A stretch of DNA of 64,000 nt from Arthrobacter crystallopoietes (GTDB lineage: Bacteria; Actinomycetota; Actinomycetes; Actinomycetales; Micrococcaceae), in NCBI RefSeq assembly GCF_002849715.1, contig NZ_CP018863.1, positions 2,852,001 to 2,916,000 on the forward strand. Direction: 5' to 3'. Shown here in pieces: positions 1 to 10,654 of the stretch. The notes under the pieces are model-generated. The model searched no databases. It saw nothing but the letters and a program-made list of their open reading frames with translations, and was not told the DNA's origin. Position 1 is the stretch's first letter, and every line of letters begins with the position of its first letter. The position numbers and the translations under genes are program-made.

Positions 1-301
1 CATCCTGGATGCCGAATTCGTCGAGGCCTTCGATGGCCGCATGGTCAATACCCATCCCGCACTGCTGCCGTCGTTCCCGGGCGCCCACGGAGTGCGGGAC
101 GCGCTGGCCCACGGGGTGAAGATTACCGGCGTCACCGTCCATATTGTCGACTCCGGCGTGGACACCGGGCCCATCCTCGCGCAGGCGGCCGTGCCCGTCC
201 GCGAGGAAGACACCGAGGAAGTGCTGCACGAGCGCATCAAAGTGGAGGAGCGCAAGCTCCTGGTGCAGACGCTGGCGGACCTCAGCACACGCACTGGCTA
301 A
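1..301 (+). CDS. purN: Phosphoribosylglycinamide formyltransferase, 3' part
   Basis: C-terminal part of GAR transformylase, which transfers a formyl group from 10-formyl-tetrahydrofolate to GAR in de novo purine synthesis (cytoplasm). The frame is open from base 2, enters from outside the window and stops at 299-301. About 99 residues are visible. They include [15 protein letters not shown], holding the catalytic Asn-x-His of the family, and [10 protein letters not shown], holding the catalytic Asp region. The N-terminal half, with the start of the nucleotide-binding fold, is missing only because of the window edge. Its usual partner purH lies about 4 kb downstream on the same strand, with four unrelated genes between. 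Confidence 0.93.
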   Translation, partial: ILDAEFVEAFDGRMVNTHPALLPSFPGAHGVRDALAHGVKITGVTVHIVDSGVDTGPILAQAAVPVREEDTEEVLHERIKVEERKLLVQTLADLSTRTG

Positions 302-464
302 CTTTTCTGGAGCCGTGACGGCTGCACCGCCAGCAGCAGCCCGCGCGACTTATTGCGCTCGCGAAGCCCGGTTTCCTGTGGATAACCTTCCTGCCTAGTT
401 AAACGTGTGATTACACTGGCTCGAACACATCAGTCAGCAACCCGACCAGTGCATAGGGGTCTCG

Positions 465-1139
465 GTGAACCGCAGGACCAAATTCGATACTTCCACGCGT
501 GCCCGATCCTCGGTAATTGCCGTGCTGGCTGTGGCCGCTCTCGGCCTAACGGCTTGCGGCGGGGACGCGGAGGGCGAGCCCGGCAGCTCTGCTTCTCCAG
601 CAGCAACGTCGGCAGCTGCAGGTGAAACTGCTACGCCGACACCTACACCAAGTGCCACTCCCGAATATAAGCCCGCGACTGCGAACGGGCCGGCTGAGAA
701 CGTACCGGTGCCGCAAATGCCCGAACTCGCGAGCGAAGAATCCAAAGAAGGGCTCGAAGCGTTCACTCTGTATTGGTATGACCTTCTGAATTACGCCTAC
801 GAGTCGGGGGACCTAGCGCCCCTTGAAGCTGTCACCGAGGACTCCTGCCTCCGCTGTCAAGATGTAGGTAAAGTCATAGCGGATTGGCATTCCGAAGGAC
901 GTTGGTTAGTCGGTGGCAAGGTCGAAATTGATGGGACTGGAACTGACTATGTGGAGGATTCCGCTGGAAGGCATCAAATCGCCGTGCAGTTGGTGTCCAA
1001 TGAGCTGCGCTACTACTTGGCCGACGGAACGCTGCATGAGAAGTCGACAGAATCGGATATGCAGGTCGACGTCCTCGTTGCCCGGTATGAAAGCGGCAGA
1101 TGGCTGACGCTTGACGTGGGCGTCTCTGGATCGATCTAG
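465..1139 (+). CDS. DUF6318-like exported lipoprotein
   Basis: Predicted secreted lipoprotein of 224 residues starting at GTG 465. The N-terminus has basic residues, a hydrophobic stretch and a lipobox LTAC (Cys near residue 31). A Thr/Pro/Ser/Ala-rich linker follows to about residue 75. The C-terminal globular part contains EGLEAFTLYWYDLLNYAYESG and a Cys-x2-Cys pair (SCLRCQ), which I recognise as the pattern of the DUF6318 family found in Arthrobacter relatives. The function of that family is not known. The next gene starts 2 bases after the stop, so the two are probably co-transcribed. Base composition is visibly less G+C-rich than the purine genes on either side. Confidence 0.75.
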   Translation: MNRRTKFDTSTRARSSVIAVLAVAALGLTACGGDAEGEPGSSASPAATSAAAGETATPTPTPSATPEYKPATANGPAENVPVPQMPELASEESKEGLEAFTLYWYDLLNYAYESGDLAPLEAVTEDSCLRCQDVGKVIADWHSEGRWLVGGKVEIDGTGTDYVEDSAGRHQIAVQLVSNELRYYLADGTLHEKSTESDMQVDVLVARYESGRWLTLDVGVSGSI

Positions 1140-1141
1140 CT

Positions 1142-2068
1142 ATGCGAACAGCGGGCAGATGGTGGAACTCCGCTAGACGCAATATCTTATGCATGGCATG
1201 GCTTGCCCTTATCAGTGTCATTTGGCTGCTCGGATCCGCGAGTTCGGCCTATGCTGCTCCCAATACTGGTGGTGAATGGGCTGGCGGGAAAGCCAAAGTA
1301 ACTTCCTGGTACCCGGTCCCAGACGGTGGCGGATGGACCAACAGCCTCAACGCACTTCCCCAACCAGACCGAGTTTTCAGATACGAAATTGCTTGTATGG
1401 ACGACGGTCGGAATAACATCGACGTTGCTTGTCTGGCCCGACTCCCACAGTGTGACGAAGCAGAAAACGGACGCGTTGTGGTTTGGGAATCTGCCTCTAC
1501 CGAGATCCAGCCATTGCAATGGCGGCGGCTAGATGGATACTCCTGCCTATACACGGAGAAACCTGTCGATGTCATGGACCTGATAGCTCGAGACATCCAC
1601 GCTGCCTTCGCGGACCTACCGATACATGTTGGCGGGATAAGTGGTCAACCCGCTCCTCATACTTTGCGCGGAGCCGAGACGAATTTCTATGCAGATGCTG
1701 GTGAACAATCAGCCGACTTCGAGCTTCATGGTCAAGAGATCCACCTCGAAGCCCGTCCGGTTCAGTATGAGTGGGATTATGGAGATGGTGCCAGAGGCGG
1801 ACCATTCCTTTTTCCTGGCGGTCCTCTTCAGGAAGGCGAATGGGGAACGAAAACGGCTACGAGTCACATCTTCGAGGAAACTGGAGACTTTGCTGTTGGC
1901 CTTACAGTGACTTACCGCGCTACTTACACCGTCAACGGTGGCGTCGTTATCGATGTCCCTGGCGATGCCGAATTTTCAGCTGAACCGGTGACGATCAGTG
2001 TGTGGCGGTCAGTTGTAAACAACTTCGCTGATAACTGTCTTGAGAATCCAAATGGGGCCGGCTGCTAA
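1142..2068 (+). CDS. Exported PKD-domain protein
   Basis: 308-residue protein of unknown function with a clear secretion signal: basic N-terminus, hydrophobic core LISVIWLLGSASSAYA, cleavage expected near residue 40. The C-terminal half reads as a PKD-type beta-sandwich, with the hallmark WDYGDG (around residue 212) and later ATSHIFEETGDFAVGLTV, matching the usual 'H.Y...G.Y.V.LTVT' strand. Four to six cysteines in the mature part could form disulfides. PKD domains usually mediate extracellular protein or carbohydrate contacts. It lies 2 bases after the lipoprotein gene, suggesting a two-gene surface or secreted unit. A by-eye count of bases 1381-1440 gives 30 of 60 G+C, low for this window. 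Confidence 0.75.
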   Translation: MRTAGRWWNSARRNILCMAWLALISVIWLLGSASSAYAAPNTGGEWAGGKAKVTSWYPVPDGGGWTNSLNALPQPDRVFRYEIACMDDGRNNIDVACLARLPQCDEAENGRVVVWESASTEIQPLQWRRLDGYSCLYTEKPVDVMDLIARDIHAAFADLPIHVGGISGQPAPHTLRGAETNFYADAGEQSADFELHGQEIHLEARPVQYEWDYGDGARGGPFLFPGGPLQEGEWGTKTATSHIFEETGDFAVGLTVTYRATYTVNGGVVIDVPGDAEFSAEPVTISVWRSVVNNFADNCLENPNGAGC

Positions 2069-2123
2069 CTGCGGCTCCCAGGGTAGTTACCGTTCATCCA
2101 CTGCAGGACCGGGCTCATGGTGC

Positions 2124-3476
2124 TCAGTGCAGTTCTGCGCCTTTAGTCTCGGGGGAGAACCTGGCCATCCAGAGGACAGCGATCAGTACTAGACCGCCGG
2201 CGATGGCGAAGGACCAGGCGAGGCCGAGGTAGGGCCACATGATCGAGACGAAGATCAGCGGTCCGAATCCGGCGCCGATGCGGGAGAACGTTGAGGCCCA
2301 GCCGAAACCGGAGCCTCTCAGTTCCGTGGGATAAAGCTCGGAGACGTAGGCGTAGAGGACCGGGATGGCGATCTGGACAACGAAGCCGTAGATCAGCAGC
2401 CAGGTGATCACGGCCGCAGGCACATCAATGACCAGTGAAACAATGACCAGGATCAGTGCGGAGAGCGGTCCGGTCACCGCGAGGATCCACTTCCGGCCAG
2501 TCTTTTCCACGAAGTATGCGGCGACGATGACGCCGAGCAGCCCGACGCCCGCCATGCCAGCGGTGGTGATGAACGCGCGCACTTCGGCGAAGCCGGACTC
2601 GATCAGAATGCGTGGCATCCACGTCAGAGCCAGGTAGTAGACCAACAGAATGCTGAAGAATAAGGCCCACGCCGCCGTCGTTATTTTCCAGTTGTGTTTC
2701 CAGATGGCCGGGAACTGTTCAAAGATGTTGCCGACTGTAAGCTTCGGAATGGCCTCAGGCTCGGGCAGTCGCCATTCGGTGGGTGTGCCGCCGGTGCGTC
2801 TGACCAGATCGTTGATGACATGGGCGGCTTCTTCGCCGCGGCCCTTGCTGATCAGGAACAGGGGAGACTCCGGAACGGACCGCCGGATCCAGAAGACCAG
2901 AAGTGCCGGCAGCACCATGATCAGCATGGTGTAGCGCCAGTCCGCGAAGGTGGCCATGATGCCGGCGGAGACGAAACCGCAGAGGGCTGCGCCGACGGGC
3001 CACCAGCCGTCCATTGCGGTGAGGACGCGGCCGCGTTGTCTGCGTGGCGTGAACTCCCCGACAAGGGCGTAGTCCACCGGCACACAGCCGCCGAGGCCGA
3101 AGCCTGCGACGAAGCGGAAGATGCAGAACCAGACGATGTCAGGGGCGAAGGCGCCGAAGACCGTGAAGATGGAAAAGACCAGCAGCGTGGCCGTGAAGGC
3201 TTTCTTCCGTCCGATGAGGTCCGCGATGGTGCCCCAGACGAACGCTCCGACTGCCATGCCGATGAGGTTGGCGGTTCCGATCCACGCTGCCTGTGACGGT
3301 TCAAGGCTCCAGTGGTCGGACAGCAGGGGGATCAGGACGCCGTTGAGGGTGACGTCCCACGCGTCGAACATGAACCCCAAGCCGCCGATGATGAAGATCT
3401 TCCCCTGCACCCGCCAGCGCCAGGGGAGTTCCTGCACTATGTGGTCGCCCGTGGGAATCCTCTGGGTTTCGGTCAT
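2124..3476 (-). CDS. MFS transporter (metabolite:H+ symporter / sugar-porter-like)
   Basis: 450-residue, 12-helix major facilitator. The N-terminal FDAWDVTLNG motif in TM1 and the loop 2-3 signature GTIADLIGRKKAF are typical of the SV2/NiaP/sugar-porter-like branch. The second half carries a matching RKWI loop, and YPTELRGSGFG lies before TM11. The start ATG at 3474-3476 has an AAGG element about six bases upstream on the minus strand. Substrate cannot be told from sequence; aromatic acids, nicotinate-like compounds and sugars are all possible for this branch. It stands alone, convergent to the PKD gene and divergent from the Ser/Pro-rich gene. Confidence 0.85.
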   Translation of the reverse strand: MTETQRIPTGDHIVQELPWRWRVQGKIFIIGGLGFMFDAWDVTLNGVLIPLLSDHWSLEPSQAAWIGTANLIGMAVGAFVWGTIADLIGRKKAFTATLLVFSIFTVFGAFAPDIVWFCIFRFVAGFGLGGCVPVDYALVGEFTPRRQRGRVLTAMDGWWPVGAALCGFVSAGIMATFADWRYTMLIMVLPALLVFWIRRSVPESPLFLISKGRGEEAAHVINDLVRRTGGTPTEWRLPEPEAIPKLTVGNIFEQFPAIWKHNWKITTAAWALFFSILLVYYLALTWMPRILIESGFAEVRAFITTAGMAGVGLLGVIVAAYFVEKTGRKWILAVTGPLSALILVIVSLVIDVPAAVITWLLIYGFVVQIAIPVLYAYVSELYPTELRGSGFGWASTFSRIGAGFGPLIFVSIMWPYLGLAWSFAIAGGLVLIAVLWMARFSPETKGAELH

Positions 3477-3607
3477 GACGCCTTCCAGTCAGTGCTCCTT
3501 AAGAAAACTCTACTGCGGCAGCCGCATTTCACGAGGGTTGCCTTCCACATCGAACATCGCGTGGTTAACGTTGGTTATACGGATCGCGATTGAAAGGTTT
3601 AAGTTCG

Positions 3608-4102
3608 ATGAACAAACGAAATATTTGGATCGCCACCGGCTCCCTGGGTGCTATGGCACTCGGAATCGGAACTGCGACGGCGGACAGTGCTTTTGCCGTC
3701 CAGAGTCCCGACAGCAATATCACTGCCGAGACAGCTGACCAGCGGAGGACATCGGAAGCGCAGCGCGTCGTTTCGCCTTCGAATATTGTCCTTGCGGACG
3801 CTGAGGTCCAGACGGCTCCTTCTGCAGTAACTGCGCAGACGCCGCCTTCACCTGCATCTGCTGACACGTCCGATTCCGCGCCGTCTCCGGGAACACCTGT
3901 TTCTTCGCCCAGCTCGGTGACCCCGGAATCCGCACAGAGCCCAATGACGCCTCAATCGGCGCAAAGCCCCGTGTCTGCACCCAGCGCAGTATCACCGCAA
4001 AGTCCGGCGAGCCCGCAGTCGGCGCAAAGCCCGAATTCGGCTCCGAGCCCTGTGACTCCGCCGTCGGCAGAATCCCCGGCAAGCGCGGAATCTGCAGCCT
4101 GA
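3608..4102 (+). CDS. Exported Ser/Pro/Ala-rich low-complexity protein
   Basis: 164-residue protein beginning MNKRNIWIATGSLGAMALG at ATG 3608. I prefer this to the in-frame TTG at 3590 because GAAAGG at 3592-3597 sits about ten bases before ATG 3608. Residues 1-30 look like a signal peptide. From about residue 75 to the end the chain is a run of short Ser-Pro/Ser-Ala repeats (units such as SAQSP, SAPS, SPVTP) with almost no hydrophobic residues, suggesting an extended secreted or wall-spanning rod. No sorting signal or second membrane helix is visible. Function unknown; proteins of similar texture occur in Arthrobacter relatives. Confidence 0.65.
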   Translation: MNKRNIWIATGSLGAMALGIGTATADSAFAVQSPDSNITAETADQRRTSEAQRVVSPSNIVLADAEVQTAPSAVTAQTPPSPASADTSDSAPSPGTPVSSPSSVTPESAQSPMTPQSAQSPVSAPSAVSPQSPASPQSAQSPNSAPSPVTPPSAESPASAESAA

Positions 4103-4126
4103 AAGGACGCTTCAACCAAACGCCCG

Positions 4127-4155
4127 GCCCCGGATGGTCCTGGAACCCCCGGGGC
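4127..4155 (+). terminator. Possible terminator hairpin after the Ser/Pro-rich gene
   Basis: GCCCCGG (4127-4133) and CCGGGGC (4149-4155) form a 7-bp G+C stem with a 15-base loop, 25 bases after the stop codon. There is no T-run, so termination is only a guess. Confidence 0.35.
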
Positions 4156-4314
4156 TTGGCGCGTCTACGAGTCCTTTTCCTGAGCCGGCGCTGGCAGCAG
4201 CGCCACGATCCGCACGTACGGTTCCGGCCCCTTTCGCTTCACACATAACCGGCCCCTCACGGCGTGAACTAAACTGATGCCATCCCCCATACTTTTGCAT
4301 CCTTGGAGTTTTGC

Positions 4315-5982
4315 GTGAGCCTGAAGCAGCTTGACCGTGTTCCCATCCGCCGGGCCTTGATCTCGGTGTACGACAAGACCGGACTGGAGGAGCTGGCGCA
4401 AGGCCTCCACCAGGCAGGCGTACGCATCGTCTCCACCGGTTCCACGGCCAAGAAGATCTCCGCGGCGGGCATTCCCGTAACAGAGGTGTCCGAGGTCACC
4501 GGCTTCCAGGAGTGCCTGGACGGCCGCGTCAAGACCCTGCATCCGCTGGTCCACGCCGGCATTCTGGCCGACCGTCGCCGCGAAGACCACATCCAGCAGC
4601 TCAAGGAGCTCGGGGTGGAGGCGTTCGACCTCGTCGTCGTCAATCTTTACCCGTTTGTCGACACAGTGAAATCCGGCGCAGGCCAGGACGAAGTAGTCGA
4701 GCAGATCGACATCGGCGGACCGTCCATGGTGCGCGCGGCCGCGAAGAACCACCCGAGCGTTGCCGTCGTCGTCGATCCCACCAAGTACGCCGATGTGGTG
4801 ACCGCCGCTGCCGAAGGCGGCTTTGACCTGACCGCACGACGCCGGCTGGCGGCTGCCGCTTTTGCCCACACCGCTGCATACGACAACGCCGTGGCATCCT
4901 GGACCGCCGCGCAGTTCGGCGACGATACGGATGAGTCCAACCAGTGGCCGCCGTACGCCGGCCTGGCCCTGGAGCGCTCGGAAGTGCTGCGCTACGGCGA
5001 GAATCCGCACCAGGGCGCTGCCCTCTACGTCGAGAAGGGCGCGACGCCGGGCATTGCCCAGGCCGACCAGCTTCACGGCAAGCCGATGAGCTACAACAAC
5101 TTTGTCGACGCCGACGCAGCCCTGCGTGCTGCGTTCGACCATGCGGAACCCGCCGTGGCGATCATCAAGCACGCCAACCCGTGCGGGGTCGCCGTGGCCA
5201 CGCCCGGTGCCGCCGATCCTATCGCGGACGCCCATGCCAAAGCCCACGCCTGCGATCCTGTTTCCGCGTTCGGCGGCGTGATTGCTGCCAACCGCACGGT
5301 GACCGCGGGCATGGCCAACACCGTGAAAGACATCTTCACCGAGGTAGTCATCGCGCCGGACTTCGAGCCCGAGGCCGTGGAGATCCTCTCGCGCAAGAAG
5401 AACATCCGCCTGCTGACCCTGCCGGACGGCTACCGCCGCGACCCGGCCGAAATCCGCCAGGTATCCGGCGGCGTGCTGGTCCAGGTATCCGATACCTTGG
5501 AGGCCGACGGAGACAGCCCCGCGAACTGGACGCTTGCCGCCGGCGAGGCCGCCGATGAGAAGACGCTGGCCGATCTGGCCTTCGCCTGGAAGTCGATCCG
5601 CGCCGCCAAGTCCAACGCGATCCTGCTGGCCAATGACGGTGCCGCAGTGGGCATCGGCATGGGCCAGGTCAACCGGCTGGACTCCTGCAAGCTCGCCGTG
5701 GAGCGCGCCAACACTCTTGGCGTGGCCGTCGACGGCGGTGCTGATGCCGCCGGGGGAGCCGCTAACGTCGAAGGCGCCGGTGCGCCGGAGCGGGCCCGCG
5801 GTGCAGTGGCTGCATCGGATGCGTTCTTCCCGTTTGCGGACGGGCTGCAAATCCTGATCGACGCCGGCGTCCGCGCCGTCGTCCAGCCGGGCGGTTCGGT
5901 GCGTGACGAGGAAGTTGTTGCGGCAGCCAACGCCGCCGGCATCACCATGTACTTCACCGGAGCGCGCCACTTCTTCCACTAA
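4315..5982 (+). CDS. purH: Bifunctional AICAR formyltransferase / IMP cyclohydrolase
   Basis: Catalyses the last two steps to IMP. GTG 4315 is chosen because GGAG at 4305-4308 is correctly spaced; the in-frame TTG at 4303 overlaps that site. Length 555 aa, normal for the family. The N-terminal IMP cyclohydrolase (MGS-like) domain shows [30 protein letters not shown] and [10 protein letters not shown]. The C-terminal AICAR transformylase shows [23 protein letters not shown], the catalytic Lys-His within that segment, KSNAI, and a terminal TGARHFFH. It uses 10-formyl-THF, linking it to glyA, folD and purU elsewhere in the window. Downstream gene spacing suggests its transcript ends near 6000. 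Confidence 0.97.
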   Translation: MSLKQLDRVPIRRALISVYDKTGLEELAQGLHQAGVRIVSTGSTAKKISAAGIPVTEVSEVTGFQECLDGRVKTLHPLVHAGILADRRREDHIQQLKELGVEAFDLVVVNLYPFVDTVKSGAGQDEVVEQIDIGGPSMVRAAAKNHPSVAVVVDPTKYADVVTAAAEGGFDLTARRRLAAAAFAHTAAYDNAVASWTAAQFGDDTDESNQWPPYAGLALERSEVLRYGENPHQGAALYVEKGATPGIAQADQLHGKPMSYNNFVDADAALRAAFDHAEPAVAIIKHANPCGVAVATPGAADPIADAHAKAHACDPVSAFGGVIAANRTVTAGMANTVKDIFTEVVIAPDFEPEAVEILSRKKNIRLLTLPDGYRRDPAEIRQVSGGVLVQVSDTLEADGDSPANWTLAAGEAADEKTLADLAFAWKSIRAAKSNAILLANDGAAVGIGMGQVNRLDSCKLAVERANTLGVAVDGGADAAGGAANVEGAGAPERARGAVAASDAFFPFADGLQILIDAGVRAVVQPGGSVRDEEVVAAANAAGITMYFTGARHFFH

Positions 5983-6083
5983 ACAGTTCCGCTATTGGCA
6001 AGTCGGGCCGACACCCCTTGCCAGCGCCGTGCCGGGCACCTAGGTTCAAAGCAACCGTTGTGCCCGGCAACGGCGTTTAAGGG

Positions 6084-6347
6084 GTGGCCGTGCTTCCGCT
6101 GCAGACCGTTGAGCCAGCAGACTCGTCCAACGTATGGATCGGTCTCGCCGTCGTACTCATTGTGGTGGTGGCGGCGCTGGCCTTCTGGCTGGTGCCGCCG
6201 TTCAGGACGCCGCGTACCCGCTCCGCGCGGGAGCAGGCGGCAGTCCGCGAGGCCGAAGCACCCGGCGGCGGCATGCGAGACACGCACCTGGAACACAACA
6301 ACAATGCGCATCGCGGCCAGATCTTCGGACCTGGCAGCGGGGTCTAG
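6084..6347 (+). CDS. Small single-pass membrane protein, hypothetical
   Basis: Possible 87-residue protein starting at GTG 6084 or GTG 6090. Residues 18-40 form one strongly hydrophobic helix (WIGLAVVLIVVVAALAFWLV). A short basic, Arg-rich segment follows, then a polar C-terminus. GGGG just before the start could serve as a weak ribosome binding site. I do not recognise a family. The reading frame fits the gap between purH and icd on the same strand, and the hydrophobic-then-basic layout is protein-like, but a chance frame in G+C-rich DNA cannot be excluded. Confidence 0.5.
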   Translation: MAVLPLQTVEPADSSNVWIGLAVVLIVVVAALAFWLVPPFRTPRTRSAREQAAVREAEAPGGGMRDTHLEHNNNAHRGQIFGPGSGV

Positions 6348-6366
6348 CCGCTGCGAATCAATGTGA

Positions 6367-6383
6367 CACGCCTTCTTGGCGTG
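6367..6383 (+). terminator. Short hairpin between small membrane protein and icd
   Basis: CACGCC (6367-6372), a five-base loop and GGCGTG (6378-6383) form a perfect 6-bp stem about 20 bases after the preceding stop. No T-run follows, so this could be a weak terminator or simply a leader hairpin. Confidence 0.35.
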
Positions 6384-6499
6384 GGCAGGAGCACGGTCAT
6401 GAAATGGCGTTTATCGGGCCGCGATAGGGATCGAAGCGGCCTCCTCGGGTAAGTTAGATGGTGAATTCAACAGGATTTACAGAGTTCCGTAGACCTTAG

Positions 6500-8734
<2,235 letters not shown>

Positions 8735-8766
8735 GCACTGAGCAGGTACAGCCAAAAGCCTGAAGC

Positions 8767-8819
8767 GTACGACGCCGGCCCGCACCTTTTGCACAAAAAG
8801 GTGCGGGCCGTCGTCGTAC
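8767..8819. terminator. Long bidirectional terminator after icd
   Basis: Outer arms GTACGACG (8767-8774) and CGTCGTAC (8812-8819) enclose inner arms GGCCCGCACCTTTT (8777-8790) and AAAAGGTGCGGGCC (8796-8809). The loop is GCAC plus one A, so two stacked perfect stems total 22 bp. TTTG follows, and the internal T/A runs give a U-tract-like feature on both strands. Confidence 0.85.
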
Positions 8820-8894
8820 TTTGCTTACAACGGCGTGGCGGCAGGCAGGCGTCGAGTGCCGGCTCCAGTGGCCAAGTGCGGCAGGATAGGAAGC

Positions 8895-10148
8895 ATGCGA
8901 TTTATTCCGAAGCGCCAGGCCTCGACCGCCCGGTCGGTGTCCAGCACCCTCAAAGCCGATCCGGACGCGGTGGAGTCTGCCACCGGACCCGGAGTGAAGC
9001 CGCAGGAACCGCGGGGGATTTTCGCCGCCGGCGTTGACCGCACCGCTCTGTGGACCGGCCGGGCCGTTGTCATCGCCATCGGCCTGGTGCTGGCCTGGTG
9101 GCTGGTCCGTTCACTGTGGTCGGTGGTTTTCCCGACGATTCTGGCCCTGCTGCTGGCCAGCATCCTGTGGCCGGTGAACCGACTGGCCCGCCGCATCATG
9201 CCCAAGGCTCTGGCGGCCTTTGTCACGGTGCTTGCCGCGCTGGCGGCCGTTGTCGGCGTGCTGATGCTGGTGATTCCGTCGCTGGCCTCGGGAACGGCGG
9301 GGCTGGCCGGAAAGGCACGAGAGAACCTCGGGCAGATCACCCAGTTCCTGGCCGGGCCACCGTTCAATCTTGAAAACGCGGACCTGAATTCGCTGGTGGA
9401 CAGCGCGGTATCCCAGATCCGCGAGCATGCCGGCGACATCGCTTCGGGGATCACTACCGGACTGGGCGCCATCACTGCGGGCACCGTTATCTTTGTACTG
9501 GTCCTGGTCTTTACCTTCTTCTGCCTCAAAGACGGCGACCGTTTCCTCGCCTGGACCAGCCGGTGGACGGACGCCAAAGTCTACGTCCACGCCGCCGCGG
9601 TGACCTCCCGGGCCTGGCAGACCCTGTCCGGCTACATCGCGGCGCAGGCCGCGGTTGCCCTGGTCGACGCGGTCTTCATCGGCGCCGCCCTGTTCATCCT
9701 GGGCATTCCGCTGGCCTTGCCCTTGACTGTCCTGATCTTTATTGCGGCCTTCATCCCGGTGGTCGGCGCGGTGGCAACGGGTTTGCTGGCCGCATTGATC
9801 GCCCTGATCTCCCACGGCTGGGTCACGGCTCTGATTGTGCTCGGTGTGGTGATTGTGGTTCAGCAACTGGAGAGCAACCTGCTGCAGCCGTTCCTGGTGG
9901 GTACCAAGTTGAAGATCCACCCGGCGGTGGTGCTGGCCTCGGTAACGGTCGGCGGCACCTTGTTCGGCATTGTCGGAGCGTTCCTGTCGGTACCAACAAC
10001 AGCGGTGGGAATTGTGGTGCTGCGTTATTTGCGCGACGTGGTCTTTCCAGCCCAGCCGGAGGGCGACGACGCGGATGCGGGCAGTTCCGACGGCGGCCGG
10101 CCGGAATCCGAGGCTGCTGTGGCCGGCGCACAGGCCGAGCACGACTGA
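8895..10148 (+). CDS. AI-2E family (PerM/UPF0118) transporter
   Basis: 417-residue polytopic membrane protein. ATG 8895 (MRFIPKRQ) is preferred to an upstream GTG at 8835, because the extra segment overlaps the icd terminator and has no family character; GCAGG at 8881-8885 is spaced nine bases away. Layout matches the AI-2E exporter/PerM family: about 70 polar residues, TM pair RAVVIAIGLVLAWWLV and SVVFPTILALLLASILWP, a further helix, a periplasmic-type stretch, then a C-terminal bundle including GIPLALPLTVLIFIAAFIPVVG and QQLESNLLQPFLVG, the conserved core. Members export autoinducer-2 or act as ion/permease proteins; the substrate here is unknown. The C-terminal tail is acidic. Confidence 0.85.
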   Translation: MRFIPKRQASTARSVSSTLKADPDAVESATGPGVKPQEPRGIFAAGVDRTALWTGRAVVIAIGLVLAWWLVRSLWSVVFPTILALLLASILWPVNRLARRIMPKALAAFVTVLAALAAVVGVLMLVIPSLASGTAGLAGKARENLGQITQFLAGPPFNLENADLNSLVDSAVSQIREHAGDIASGITTGLGAITAGTVIFVLVLVFTFFCLKDGDRFLAWTSRWTDAKVYVHAAAVTSRAWQTLSGYIAAQAAVALVDAVFIGAALFILGIPLALPLTVLIFIAAFIPVVGAVATGLLAALIALISHGWVTALIVLGVVIVVQQLESNLLQPFLVGTKLKIHPAVVLASVTVGGTLFGIVGAFLSVPTTAVGIVVLRYLRDVVFPAQPEGDDADAGSSDGGRPESEAAVAGAQAEHD

Positions 10149-10158
10149 CGGGCCAAGG

Positions 10159-10575
10159 TCAGGCTGGTCCCCGCTGGCCCAAAACGTCCAGGTAATGCGG
10201 GTTGTACATGACGCCGAGAATGTTGCCGAACGGATCGACCACCGAGGCCGTGATGAATCCGGCTTCCCGCGGCGTGATCGGCTCGTGCTCTTTCGCCCCC
10301 ATGGCAAAGAGCTTCTCGACAGCCGATTCAACATCGTCGACGTGCCAGAAGATGACGGCACCGGCTGGTGATGCAGCGGCACCATGGGGCGCGTAACGGC
10401 TATCAATAATGCCCAGCTCGTGCTGGTAATCGCCGATGCGGAATTCTACGTAGGCGGGCGGGCCTTGTTCCGGTCGCACAAAATAGGGCTCCAGGCCCAA
10501 TAGCTGTGAGTACCAGTCCTTGGCAGCGACAACATCGTCCGCATAGAAGCTGACCGTGGTAAGTCCTCGCAACAT
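10159..10575 (-). CDS. VOC (glyoxalase/bleomycin-resistance) family protein
   Basis: 138-residue protein with the two-module beta-alpha-beta-beta-beta layout of the vicinal oxygen chelate superfamily. Module 1 has TTVSFYADDVVAAKDWYSQLLGLEP; module 2 has AVIFWHVDDVESAVEKLFAMGA and DPFGNILGVMYNPHY. Candidate metal ligands are His in ELGII/HELG, His in FWHVDD and Glu residues, but their completeness was not verified. Members include glyoxalase I, ring-cleaving dioxygenases and antibiotic-binding proteins, so the reaction cannot be named. AGGGAG lies seven bases before the ATG. It is convergent with the AI-2E gene (10-base gap). Confidence 0.8.
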   Translation of the reverse strand: MLRGLTTVSFYADDVVAAKDWYSQLLGLEPYFVRPEQGPPAYVEFRIGDYQHELGIIDSRYAPHGAAASPAGAVIFWHVDDVESAVEKLFAMGAKEHEPITPREAGFITASVVDPFGNILGVMYNPHYLDVLGQRGPA

Positions 10576-10654
10576 AAAATCTCCCTAGGTGACGGCACGC
10601 CGTCGTTATTGGTTTTCACGAAGCTAGTATCCGGGCGGTCCCAACCGACGGTAT

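Noticed and set aside
302..464. Promoter for the lipoprotein gene at TACACT (412-417)
   Set aside because: The -10 is acceptable and lies in a GTGT-GATT-ACAC palindrome, but no -35 is found at normal spacing.
2069..2123. Possible terminator between the PKD gene and the MFS gene
   Set aside because: No stem of useful length is visible in the 55-base gap.
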